64,000 nucleotides of DNA from Nemania diffusa (Eukaryota > Ascomycota > Sordariomycetes > Xylariales > Xylariaceae), in assembly GCA_038501195.1 (NCBI GenBank), contig JBBPUQ010000009.1, forward strand, positions 3,410,001 through 3,474,000, in the 5' to 3' direction. Below, piece after piece: positions 53,501-64,000 of the stretch. The notes beneath the pieces were generated by a model that worked only from the letters and a program-made list of their open reading frames with translations, did not search any database and was not told where the DNA came from. Numbering within the stretch: the first letter of the stretch is position 1; each line of letters opens with the position of its first letter. A program made the translations under genes and the position numbers.

Positions 53501-55200
53501 AGCTTAAACAACAAAATATTTGTTATAATTAACTATAGTATTATATATAAATACTATAATAAAACTTTCGATTTAATTAAAAAGTATAACTAACATATAT
53601 AAAAATATACTAAAAAGATTTTTAAATAAATTATATATATATTATTTGTATATTTAACTATATATATATATAAACAGTATTATATATTGTTTTTAACAAA
53701 AAATAGCTTGTTTTATTACTTAAAAGTTTATATTAAACAATTAAACTTTTTATTTATTTTAAGCGTTATTTTTTTTACATTTAATTACAACTTTAAAAAT
53801 ATAGCTAATTTAAAAAATAAGCTTATTATTTTTAAGCTATAACAAGCTTTTTTATAGCTTTATAAACTTAAAACAATATATTAAACTATTAATAATATAT
53901 TTTAGTATTTTATAATTACTGCTAAAAAAAAATCTAGCAAAAATAATTATATAATTTACTTAAATATAAAAGCAAGCTATACTTTTATTACTAAAAAACT
54001 GCTTAGCTAATTTAAATATACTATTAAAATAAAAAATAACAAGTTTAAAAATATAAACAAAAAAAAAATACATTATATAAAATAAGCTAAATTTAAGTTT
54101 TATTTATTAAAATATAATAAATATAAATTTTTAAAACTAATAAAATTCAAAAAGTTGGACTAAATATTAAATTGTAATATTAAACTAACTTTATTGTTTA
54201 AAAATAAGTTTTTAAATTTTTGTAAAACTAAAATTAACTATTATATTAATACAATAACTTTTGTTAATATATTTAATTTTAAAATCTTTTTTTAAATATA
54301 CTTATAAATATATTTATATATATAAAAAATTATTTTAATATAAAAAGTATTATTTATATTAAGTTTATTAATATAAGTATTTACAGTTTATAAACTTTTG
54401 CTATTAAATAAAAACTTTGTATTTAAGCTAATTTAAAAAAATAGTATAACAATACTAATTAGTTTTATTACATTTAAATTAGTAATATTTACTAACTTAT
54501 TATTAAAAATTAAAACTATTTTTAAAAAAATATAAATTAATATAATTTAAAAGCAGCAGTATATAAACAAAAACATCAAAAATATATAAAAAAAGTACTT
54601 TAAAACTGTAATAATAACTATAAAATTAGCAATAACTAAAATTGCTATATTTTAAATATTTACTAGTTAAAAATTAACTTTAGCTACAGCTAATATAAAA
54701 AATATAAATATAAACACTATTAAAACAAATATTTATATTTTTAACAATTTTAAACTATTTAATATTTACTATATAAATTAACTATTAATTATAACTTTTA
54801 TTGTTACAGCTATTATATTAAATATATATTTAAATAACTTTAATATTATAACTAATTCTAATATTGTATTAAATATTAAAAACATATCAACATTAATCGA
54901 TATATTAAAACAATATAAAATTTTTTTTATAAATTTTGTTAACAATATAATTTATAATATAGTACAAGCTATTACAAACAAATAACTATTAAATATATTT
55001 TTTTTACTAAAAAAAGCTAATATAAAAAAGCTTAAACTTAAAATTTTAAAAATAACTTTTATTTTAAAAATTAAAAAATTTTTTTAAAAAAAAAAAGTTA
55101 AAGCTTTAAATAAATAATTTATTTATATAAATAATAATATTATAGCTAAAAAGATTTTGTAACTATTAAAAAATATATCCGAAATTTAAAAAAACTAAAA
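50512..55200 (+). pseudogene. 5' half of G, presumed gag and protease region
   Basis: 4.7 kb between the 5' LTR and the first readable pol segment. Position implies gag and protease, but neither a CCHC zinc knuckle nor an aspartic protease D-T/S-G box could be recognised. The plus strand becomes A-rich from about 51.3 kb. Two minus-strand open stretches (52036-52224 and 52589-52771, in different frames) are probably by-products of RIP; the plus strand of the second also reads as Asn-rich with stops, consistent with Asp-rich gag after G-to-A. A further insertion hidden here could explain the excess length. Confidence 0.5.
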
Positions 55201-58200
55201 TATTATTAACATTTTAAAAAAAAACCAAATATAAATTCCGCTAATAAATAACTAATAAAATATAAAACTAAACTTATATATATACTTTTTTAATACTTAA
55301 AATTAAAAAGCAGTAAATATTATTTTTAACTAATTTTATAAACAAAGTTATATAAAATAAATAAACAAGCTATTTTTTTTTATTTATTTTATTTTTATAG
55401 TTTAAATATAAAAAAAAAAAAAACTTATTTTCGTTTAGTTATTAATTTGCAAACTTTAAATAAAGTTGCAATATTTAATAGTTACTTTTTGCTATTACAG
55501 TTTAAAATTATTTTATTAATTCGAAATAAAAAATATATTATAGTAATCAACGCTATATTGTTTTTTTACTAATTTAAAGTTTATTTAAAATATTGTAACA
55601 AATTTATTATAATTAGCTTTAAAAAATTAAAACAGTTTATTATAGCTTTAATAAACTTTTAAAATTTTTCTACTTATATTTAAAAGTTTATAAACAAACT
55701 ATTGCAACTATATTAAAACTTTTATTATACTTTTATTAATAATATTGTAATTTTTTCGACTATTAAAATTAAATATTTGTAATATTTACAGAATATATTT
55801 ACGCTGTTTTAAAAAAAAAAAATTTTATTATTATTTAAAAAATCGTTTATTATATATTTTTTTGTAAAACTTTTAAGCTTTTAAATAAATACTTTTAATA
55901 TATTTACAACTAAAAAAAAACTAGCTGCTTTTTAAAACTTTAAATTTTTAAACTAACTAAAAGCTTTAAAACAGTATTTAAGCAGTAATAAATTTTTACA
56001 TGCTTTATTTTTTTATTATATTTAATATATAAAACTACTATAAAAAAAAAAAACTAAGCTGTTAAACTAAAAGTACTAAATAAACAAAGTTATAAATAAT
56101 AATTTTAATAAATATTAAATATATTATAAATCAACATTTTTTGAACTTATAAAAATAAAACTAAAATTTTTTAAAGCAGTATAAATGTTAATTTGTAACA
56201 ATATAGTATTATATTATTATAACTTAGCTAAAACTTTGTTTATATAAATAAACGTTTTTTTTAAATAAAAGTTTAATATAATAATATTTTATTTAAAAAA
56301 TAAATATATATAAAAGCTTAGTTTAATTATATTTAATACTTAAATACTTTTAGTTATATTTTTTAGTTACTTTATATTTTAGCTAAAAATATGCTATAGT
56401 TTTTTAAAAATAAAAATAGCTTACATTATATAAATATATAAATGCTTAAAAACTATAATAAAAATGTTATATAATTTAGTAGTTATATTTACAAACTATT
56501 ATTTTACTAAAAATATTTTAAATTAAATTAGTTTAAATATAAACTTAATAAATTATATTAACAAATATTTAATAAATATATCAATTTATTTATTGTAATA
56601 TAAATTATAAATATATTATTTACTTAAATATTTTAACTTTGTTTTTAATATATTAAACTAATTACAAAACTTTATTAACTTAATAAACACTAAAAACAAA
56701 GTTTAACAATTTATTAAAAATCCAATTTTTAACTAAATATAGCTTATAATATTTAAAACAATTATAAATAAAAAAGTTAAATCTAAATTTGTAGCTAACT
56801 ATAACAAAGATTTTAAATACTACAAAATTTTAAAAGCTATTTGTAAAAACAACGAAAACATTGCAAACTTTTTATGTTTTAGCTACTTGTTTGCTATAAT
56901 TAACAAATTGCTATATAATATAAATCGCAAAAAAAAGTATAAACTATATATTTTAAAAAAACAAATTAGTAAATTTTTAAATATAATATATAATAATAAG
57001 TATTACTTTAAATATAAATATATAATAATAAAGTTTAAACTATATATAATTATATTTAAAATAAAGCAAATTTAAATATATTTAAAGTTTTACAATAAAT
57101 ATAAAATATACAATATAAATAAAAAAAAACTTCTAAAAAATTATTAATTTATTTAGCTAAAAAATATAAAACTAATAAAAACTATTACTATAAACTTCAT
57201 TATAAAACTATTTAAAGTTTTAGCAACTGCTATTTTATAATATTTAAATAAATTTTTAAACTATAATATATTAATATTTGTAACTTATATTATATTTAAA
57301 TATATGCTTTTTATTTTTAAATATAAAATATATACAGCTATATATTAAGTTATAGCATTAATTAAACAACTTTTGTTAGCTAATTAAAAAATATTTAGTA
57401 ATATTATTTCTAATTATAACTAAAAGTTTATATCGCAGTTTTAAAAAAAATTATAAAAAAGTTTTAAAATAAAATTGTTTATAACTATAGTATATTACTT
57501 CTAAAATAACAGCTTGTTAAAAAAAAAAAATCAAACTATAAAAATAACTATTTAATATTATATATTTATATATTTTAAAAAAAACTAAATAAATATACTG
57601 CTTATATTATAATAAAATTTAAATAGTATATATTTTAACTTAATTAAATTATTTATATATAAATAATTATTTAACTTTTAACTTTTAGAACTAAACAATA
57701 TTTTAATTTAAATAAATTAAAAAAATAATATAGCTAAAAATATTTGTTTTATAAAATAACATCTTTATAAAAATATAAAACTAGTTATAAATTTTACAAT
57801 AATATAAACAAAACATTATTATAATAACAAATACAAATTAATAAAGTTTAAAGTTAATAATAAAGTTTATTTAAAATTTTATAATAATTACTATTTATTT
57901 AACAAACTTTTTAAAAAGTATTTATAGCAGCAAGCTAGTTTATAAAAAATTAAACAAAAAGTTAGTTAATTAATATACAAATTAAACTTTTTAAAAACTT
58001 TTAATATATATTTAGTTATTTTTATTATATATTTGTTACTTAATATAAAAAAAAAAAACCTATTTTACTATAAAGTTTTTGTATTAAAATTTATTTATAA
58101 CAAACAAAACTTTAACAAAAAAAATAATTTATTTAAAATTAAAATTATTTTAAAAAGTCAAATAAATAAATTTAAAAATAAATTTAACTATTTAATTAAG

Positions 58201-58290
58201 TAAAAAAGCTATAAATATAAAAATAACTAGTAGTAATTAAAGTAGTAATTTTGCAATATTAAAGCGTTAATTAAAAAGTATTAGATTTAA
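55201..58290 (+). pseudogene. G pol polyprotein remnant (RT, RNase H, integrase, chromodomain)
   Basis: One plus-strand frame (codons starting at 55201 plus multiples of 3) carries all domain remnants without a visible frameshift.
- Reverse transcriptase: about 55321-56060. The catalytic box is at 55732-55746 (reads F-I-N-N-I, expected F-I-D-D-I).
- RNase H: about 56180-56500. The first catalytic Asp position is at 56251-56253 (Asn now).
- Integrase zinc-binding region: about 56887-57150, where His and Cys positions read Tyr.
- Integrase core: TI-N-F at 57184-57198, SN-YN at 57409-57420, with the catalytic Glu position near 57520 reading Lys.
- Chromodomain: near 58150-58212, ending YLIK-stop-KSY.
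Stops are mostly TAA at Gln, Arg or Trp positions. It is non-functional. Confidence 0.88.
56887..57075 (+). pseudogene. stop-free window in G integrase zinc-binding region
   Basis: The longest stop-free stretch of the G pol frame. From an upstream stop near 56760 the frame is open for about 100 codons; the first ATG-like start in it is a TTG. It contains LLYNINRKKKYKLYI, corresponding to the conserved gypsy linker before the HHCC finger, then YNNKYYF where the finger His pair is expected. It is part of the decayed polyprotein, not a separate gene. Confidence 0.8.
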
Positions 58291-58418
58291 AAAAAAGAAC
58301 ATTTAGTTCTTTAAATCAAAAAAGTTCAAAAAACTCGAAAACGTTCAAAAAAGCAAAATTAACAAATATTATATATAGTTATTAAAAACAACGATCTTTT
58401 TTTTTATATAGCAGTACT

Positions 58419-58644
58419 TAATACAAACAAGTATAAAAGTTCTAAAAAATAAGTTTTTTAAAACTACTTTATATATATTTTTAGTACTAGTTTTATTTAA
58501 AACTACTTTATATTAGTAAATTAAATAAATAAAAAGAGCTTTTAAGTCTTTTTTTTTGACTTAACTTTGCAAATTTACTTTTTTTAATCTATATTATACT
58601 TTTACAAACTTAAATATAAGCACTACTTATAATAAACCTTACTA
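58419..58644 (+). repeat. 3' LTR of G
   Basis: 226 bp, TAATACAAACAAG to ACCTTACTA, followed by the ATTTT duplication. It retains more C/G than the 5' LTR (for example gacttaactttgcaa, aaaccttact), so the two LTRs were mutated to different degrees. Confidence 0.92.
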
Positions 58645-59155
58645 ATTTTTTAAATATTAAAACTTATTATTTGTAACTATTTAATTAAACAAAAAGTTTG
58701 TTTTAAGTTTTATTAAATAAACTTAGTTGTTAAATTAAAATTTAACATAGTTAAACTTTTAAACACTACAGATTAAAAATATTAAATGCTATATATAGTA
58801 ACTGTTTATTTAACTAGTTTAGCTAACTTATTTATTTAATAAAAATCTAATTGTTTATATTGTTTATATTTAAAAAGATTTGTTATATACTAAAAAGTTT
58901 GTTAAATAGTTTTTTTATAGTTGCTTTTAAAACAATATATTGTTTGTTTTTAAACTAGCTAATTTAAAACTAAATTTTTTTTAACTAAAACAAATAAATG
59001 AAATAACTGTTGTTTAAAATAACTAAAATAGTATATATATTAAAGTTTTTAATAACAAACTATTTTATTTTTTTAACAAATAAAGTTCAATTTGTTAGTT
59101 TTAAGCTATAAATAATATAAAAAAGCTTTTAGTTTATATAACGCTAGTTTTAAAT

Positions 59156-59359
59156 TTAAACACTTTTAACTGTTTTATTTAATTTTGCAAAAGCAAAGTA
59201 GTTATAAAAGATCTTATAAAAGCGCATATTTATACCAGTGTAATTAACTCGTTTATTAAATCTTTTATTGCTATTTAAATTATATAATTTTATAAACTTT
59301 ATAGATTTATTATTAAACATATTAGTAAATTTAAAAAAGCTATTATAAAATATTAACAT
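59156..59359 (-). pseudogene. minus-strand coding remnant, family unknown
   Basis: A 67-codon minus-strand stretch without a stop, starting at an alternative start codon. Varied residues (Phe, Asn, Lys, Arg, with a RVNYTGINMRFYKIFY segment) and codons with C and G suggest a once-coding sequence. No family recognised. It lies about 500 bases right of G on the opposite strand. Confidence 0.3.
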
Positions 59360-60139
59360 AAGCTAAAACTTTTTAAAAACAAATAAATAAAGCTAGCTTA
59401 TTAGTTTAAATTATATAAAATATATATTATATAATAATTAAACAAAAAAATAGTAAATTGTTATGCTATAACAGAAAAATATATAATTTTAACAACATAA
59501 ATTAGTTAGTTATAAACTAAAGCATTAATTGAAAACAATATATAAACTATTTATAAACAGACTAGTTATATATATAATATATTAACTATTGTATAACTAT
59601 GTAATAATAAATATATAATAAAACAGTAAAACAGAACTAAAAGCTAAAATAAACTTTTAACAAAACATACAAACAATTTAGCAACAGTAAATTTTAAAAA
59701 TAAAAAACAATATAATAGTTTTATAATTGTATATATAAATAAAAATAAGCAAGTAATAAAATAATAAAGCTTTAAATACAAATAATAAATTAAAGTGTAT
59801 AAAATTAGCTTTTGTTAAATAAACAACAGTTAAATTAATAACTGCATTAAATAACTAGCAAATAAACTAGTAAATAAAGCTATTAGTAAGTCAGTAAAAC
59901 TAAGTCAGTAAATATAATTATAAATTTTTAAAAGTTTTTATAATAAAATAAAATCGTATATTATACTAAAAATTTAATTTAATAAATAGCTTTAACAAAT
60001 AAAAAATTATTAACTAATTAATTATTAGTTATATACTATTGTTAATATTGTTATTTAAGTTTTAATATTTTAATACTTTAAATTATATTTATTTAATTTT
60101 ATATATTTGTTACACTGTATATATTAAACATTAAAATTA

Positions 60140-60600
60140 AAAATATTTTAGCAATTGAACTAAAGTTTAGTATATTAGTTAAGTTAATAAACAAAGCACT
60201 ATATAAAAATAACATTAGTTTTTTTAGCTTTAACTTTTAACTTAATAATATAAATAACTTAACATAATTAGCTGCAAAACTATAAGTAAAAAACGCTATT
60301 TAATATTATATACTAAAACTAAAGTGCTATATATTGTATACTTTATTTAATACTTATAATATAGCAAGCAATATAATTATTAATAGATCTAGTTACTATA
60401 TAAAAAAGCTATAATATAAGTGTTTAGTAAATATTTAATATATATTTGTTATTATATATACTTATTGCTAAATAATATTATTTGTTAGCTATAGTATATT
60501 ATATTACATAAAGTAAATAAATAGTATAATATTATTATTTAAAACAAGTTTTGCTAATTTTACTGTTACTTTAAAAAAAGTAACTTTATTAAACTAGTAC
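60140..60600 (+). pseudogene. possible plus-strand coding remnant
   Basis: A plus-strand reading broken by about a dozen TAA/TAG stops, but otherwise with varied residues, for example LAAKL, LKCYILYTLFNTYNIAS and INRSSYY. Such runs contrast with the Lys/Asn/Leu/Ile-only readings elsewhere. Family not recognised; low confidence. Confidence 0.2.
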
Positions 60601-61523
60601 TACGTTTAAATAGCTAACAGTATTAATATTAATATTTTAATATAATAAAATAAAAAAAAATAAATAAAATATTTATATATTAAAAAACTTAAATCAACAG
60701 TAAATAATTAATATATAACATTTGTAGTATTTAAATATATATTATTAAACAAAACAGCATTAATAATTATATTAACTTAAATAATAAAGTAAAATATATA
60801 AAAGCTTAAAATATAAGCTGGTTTTTTATTTGTAAGCTTACAATAAACAAAATCAGCTGTTTTTATAAAACAAATAGCGCTTAATTAAAACTTTTGCTAC
60901 TTATATTTTTATACTATAAATTATATAAAATAGTTAAAATTTTGCTACAATAGTTTATTAATATTAATATTTTTTATAATTAGTTAATATTAAACTGTTT
61001 ATTTAATAATACTAATAAAATATTGTTTACAGTATTAAAAAACTATTAGTAATATAAAAACTATATATTTTTATAATTATTAAAAATAAAATTAGTTTAT
61101 TAGCAATGTAAAAGTGCTACTTTTTTGTAAACATGGGCTATTATTACAATTTAGCAAACTTTTTAATAATATATTAAATAAACTAAGTAATATATACAAG
61201 TATAAAATTAATAGCAATAAAAATTTAGTGTTTTAGTATTAAATAGCTAAATAACTAAATTTAAATTAATATAAATATATATAAAAGCGAAAAAAAAAGT
61301 AGTAAACACTTAAAATAAAATAAAAAAACCTGCAATAGCTCTTTTAATTTGTTTGTAATAATAAATAGCTTTGTAGCTAGTATTAAATATATTAATTTAT
61401 AAAAAGTTATAAAAGCAATAAAGATTTGGCTATATATTAAAAGTTTACAAATAATAGTAATAAAAAGCAGCTTTTTTGCTATTTAACTACTTTACTGTTT
61501 ATTTTTTTTAAAAGTTTAATTTT

Positions 61524-61592
61524 ATAAAGCTTATTTATAAAGCTTATATTGCTAATTTATAAAGCTTACAAAGCTTATTTATAAAGCTTACA
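61524..61592. repeat. imperfect tandem repeat of ataaagctta type
   Basis: Six or so copies of aaagctta, alternating with tttat or caa spacers (tttataaagcttatttataa and similar). A local duplication array without visible function. Confidence 0.7.
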
Positions 61593-61683
61593 AAACTTGT
61601 TTTTTTTGTACTTTTTTAAATATATTTTTCTAAATATACTTTTTTTTATTATTAATTATACAGTATATTTATATCGTTTAACT

Positions 61684-61728
61684 TATACTATTTATATTAT
61701 TTATACTATTTATATTACTTATATTATT
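61684..61728. repeat. 9-bp tandem repeat, 5 units
   Basis: Units tatactatt, tatattatt, tatactatt, tatattact and tatattatt. Differences between units are C/T only. Confidence 0.8.
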
Positions 61729-64000
61729 TATTTTTAACTTTTTAAACTTGCAAAATTTATTTATAACTTTTACTTTTTTTAAACTTTTTATTTAAACTAA
61801 TTTGTTTTATTTTATTAAATCTATGCTATATATATTTTTAAATTAAAAAGATTTAGTATATAAAGCATTTTTTTATTGCTATTTTTAAACTTTTTTTTAT
61901 TGTTAACACTTTTTAAGTTATTTATGTTAGCTTAAGTTGTTTAAGTAGCTTTTTTATAACGTTGTATTAATTAAGCTTTTTTTTTTGTGTTTGTTTTAGT
62001 TTTAACTGTTTAAACTATAATAATTTTATTAATAGTTTTAAAGTTTAAAAAATATAAAAGTATATAACTTATAAATTAATATATGCTATTTTTTTAAATA
62101 TATAATTTATTTTATATATTTTTTGTAAAACTAACTTTTATAAGCTCGATTATTTGCAATGTTGCAAAAGTATATATATTTATTATAGTTGTATAATTAA
62201 AGCTTCAAAGTTTAAAATAAGCTTTTGTAGCTACAAAATTTAATTATTTAAACATATTTTGTATATTTTGTTAATATTAATAAATAACTTTTAATATTAG
62301 TAAATTATTAACTATTAGTTTATAGTTTTTTGTTATAGCTGTTTTATTAATTTTATTTTTTGTTTAAAGCTTTTTTTTTAATTTTTGCTATTTATTTGTA
62401 TATATAAGTTGATTTATTTTTTTTAGCTTTAGCTTTTAGTTTTTTATTTTTAATTAATTTATTTTGTTAACTTTTATAATTTGCTATTTACAGTTATATA
62501 TTGCTAGCAGTTAATAGCTTATACTTTTTTACAACTTTAGTTTTTTTTCTGTTTTTTTTTCAACTTATTATATAATTGTAAAAACGCTTTGTTTTATTTT
62601 TTTTTTTTTTTATTAATTGCTAACTTTATTAATATATAAACAGGTTTTTATATAACTTTTAAAACAAATAAAGTAAAAAAAAACTAGTTGTTTTTATATA
62701 TTTTTAAATACTATTTAAAATATTTATATGCTTTTTTAATAACAATATATTTATTAGTAACGTTATAGCATTATTTTTTTTTAAACTATTTTTTTTACTA
62801 ATTAACTTTTTTTTAAATCGTTTTAATAAAAAAATCTAAAAAATTATAACGTTATTATTACTACTTTTTTTTTTATTTATGTTATTTTATTTTGCTAATA
62901 TATAATTTTATATATATTCCTTTTTTAAGTTAAATATTTAAAATAGTTAACTGTTTAAAAGTTTTTTTATATATTAACTTTAATGTAGCTAAAAAGCTGT
63001 TTTTTATATAATTAACAGTTTTATTTTATATAGCTAAAAATATTTTATTGCTTAAATAAGCTTTATATATTTAAAAAATTTTTATATTTAATAGTTTAAG
63101 TTTATAAAATATATAATATAGCAGTAAAAAAACAATAATTAAAACTGCTTTAGCTTTTTTTTTTAAACTAGTATATTTTGTAGCTTTTATTAGTATTAAA
63201 CAATAAAAGCTTTTTTTAGTTATAATTAATTAGTTTAATATAACAATTAAAGTAGTTAAGCTAATTTAAAGCAATTAAGTTATTAATTTATTTGTTTTTT
63301 AAAAAGCAAATTAATATTATATTGTTTAAATTATTGCTATTGATTTTTTTAAATATTTGTATAACTAGAATTATTATTTAGTTAAGTATTATATTTTTGT
63401 TAGCTAAAACTAGTTTAATAATAATACTATATATTTAAAAGTTTAAATTAATATATTGCAGGTTTTTTGTTTTATAATAAGTTTATACTGTAACACTGTT
63501 TATATAGCTTAAACAAACTTCTGTTTTATTTATATTAAGCAAATATTTTAGTGTTATTTTGTTAGTTTTATAACAAACTCGCAAAGTTTTATATTATACT
63601 TTAAAGTTAGTATAATTATTAACTAACTTTATTTGTAGTAACTGTAGCTTTTTTTTTATTTGTTTAAATATATTACAATTTTTAGCTAAAAATTAATAAG
63701 TTTATTAATATTGTATTTAATAAATTTTTTACTAATTAAAACAGTTAATTTTTAATATTTTGTTAATTATATGCTATAAACAGTAAAAGTTTATATAAAT
63801 GTTTTAAAAAACAAATTGCTATATAGTATTATGTTAAGCTGTTTTTAATAAATTATTTACAACTTTATTATAACTGCTGTTGTATTAACAGAAATAGTAA
63901 CTTTTATAGTAGCTTTTTTGTTTTTGTAATATAATGTATTAAAAGTTTATGCAGCTGTTTTTATTTTTTTAAAATAGCTTTTTTAGTATGCTTTTGCTAC

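Larger units (their letters stand above)
50286..58644 (+). mobile_element. G, RIP-mutated gypsy-type chromovirus retrotransposon
   Basis: An 8.36-kb element with 226-bp LTRs at both ends and a perfect 5-bp duplication ATTTT (50281-50285, 58645-58649). The plus strand is A-rich and encodes, in one frame, recognisable reverse transcriptase, RNase H, integrase and chromodomain remnants in the gypsy order. This identifies a Ty3/gypsy chromovirus (Metaviridae-type) of fungal kind. All visible lesions are stops and G-to-A or C-to-T substitutions. It is longer than typical chromoviruses (about 5-7 kb); the extra length lies in the 5' half. A solo LTR of the same family is at 4152-4377. Confidence 0.92.
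58650..64000. other. moderately RIP-mutated DNA right of G
   Basis: 5.35 kb, A-rich to about 61.5 kb then T-rich, with C/G content like that of 43.7-50.3 kb. No intact gene. It contains a minus-strand open stretch (59156-59359), a possible plus-strand remnant (about 60140-60600), and two short tandem arrays. No LTR pair found. Small C/G-retaining spots near 61133 (catgggctat) and 61425 (gatttggctat). Confidence 0.5.

Noticed and set aside
54113..54160. Possible gag CCHC zinc knuckle
   Set aside because: Two Tyr codons could be former Cys with correct spacing, but the expected His position reads Leu, which RIP cannot produce from His, and the frame differs from pol.
1..64000. Mitochondrial, apicomplexan or reduced bacterial genome as source of the AT richness
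   Set aside because: There are no dense genes, no tRNA or rRNA, and copies differ by directional C/T and G/A changes with GC-rich unmutated islands, which fits fungal RIP and not uniform AT bias.

Overview
The window is extremely AT-rich nuclear DNA with no intact protein-coding gene and no RNA gene. It looks like a filamentous ascomycete AT-rich heterochromatic block: a graveyard of transposable elements mutated by repeat-induced point mutation (RIP). Repeat copies differ from each other almost only by C/T and G/A transitions, TpA is saturated, and coding frames are broken by TAA/TAG/TGA stops at positions where CAA, CGA or TGG would be expected. The species cannot be named from this sequence.

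The layout can be read by comparing repeat copies within the window. I name the families G, W, X, Y and Z for this report.
- 1-1130: moderately mutated, A-rich sequence with a faint plus-strand coding remnant.
- 1131-3815: strongly mutated, T-rich relic that shares a segment with the interior of Z.
- 3816-16618: X copy 1, an LTR retrotransposon relic interrupted by a nearly unmutated solo LTR of family G (4152-4377) and by a complete nested LTR element W (9279-15938).
- 16624-20992 and 26991-27620: older host sequence M, split by the complete LTR element Z (20998-26985, 266-bp LTRs, target duplication CTATT).
- 27621-28183: end fragment of another X (copy 2a).
- 28184-29899 and 35914-36580: repeat Y, split by X copy 2b (29900-35908, target duplication TTTAT).
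- 36581-40484: unassigned spacer.
- 40485-42765: Y', an inverted copy of Y that preserves the uninterrupted insertion site of X copy 2b.
- 43485-43680: a GC-richer patch with a 9-bp tandem repeat, marking a sharp change in composition.
- 43681-64000: less extreme RIP-mutated DNA containing the gypsy/chromovirus element G (50286-58644, 226-bp LTRs, target duplication ATTTT).

G is the only element whose coding content can be read. One plus-strand frame, without any visible frameshift over about 3 kb, carries recognisable remnants of reverse transcriptase, RNase H, zinc-binding and catalytic integrase, and a C-terminal chromodomain, all crippled by transition-type changes.

The nesting gives an insertion order. 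X was in place before W and before the G solo LTR that sits inside it. Y was in place before X copy 2b. The solo LTR is far less mutated than the two LTRs of the full G copy, as expected if a 226-bp sequence is too short to trigger RIP. I found no novel gene system. The interest lies in the readable nesting, the empty sites that prove it, the unusual LTR ends shared by W and X, the long inverted repeat, and the two different mutation levels that meet near 43.5 kb.
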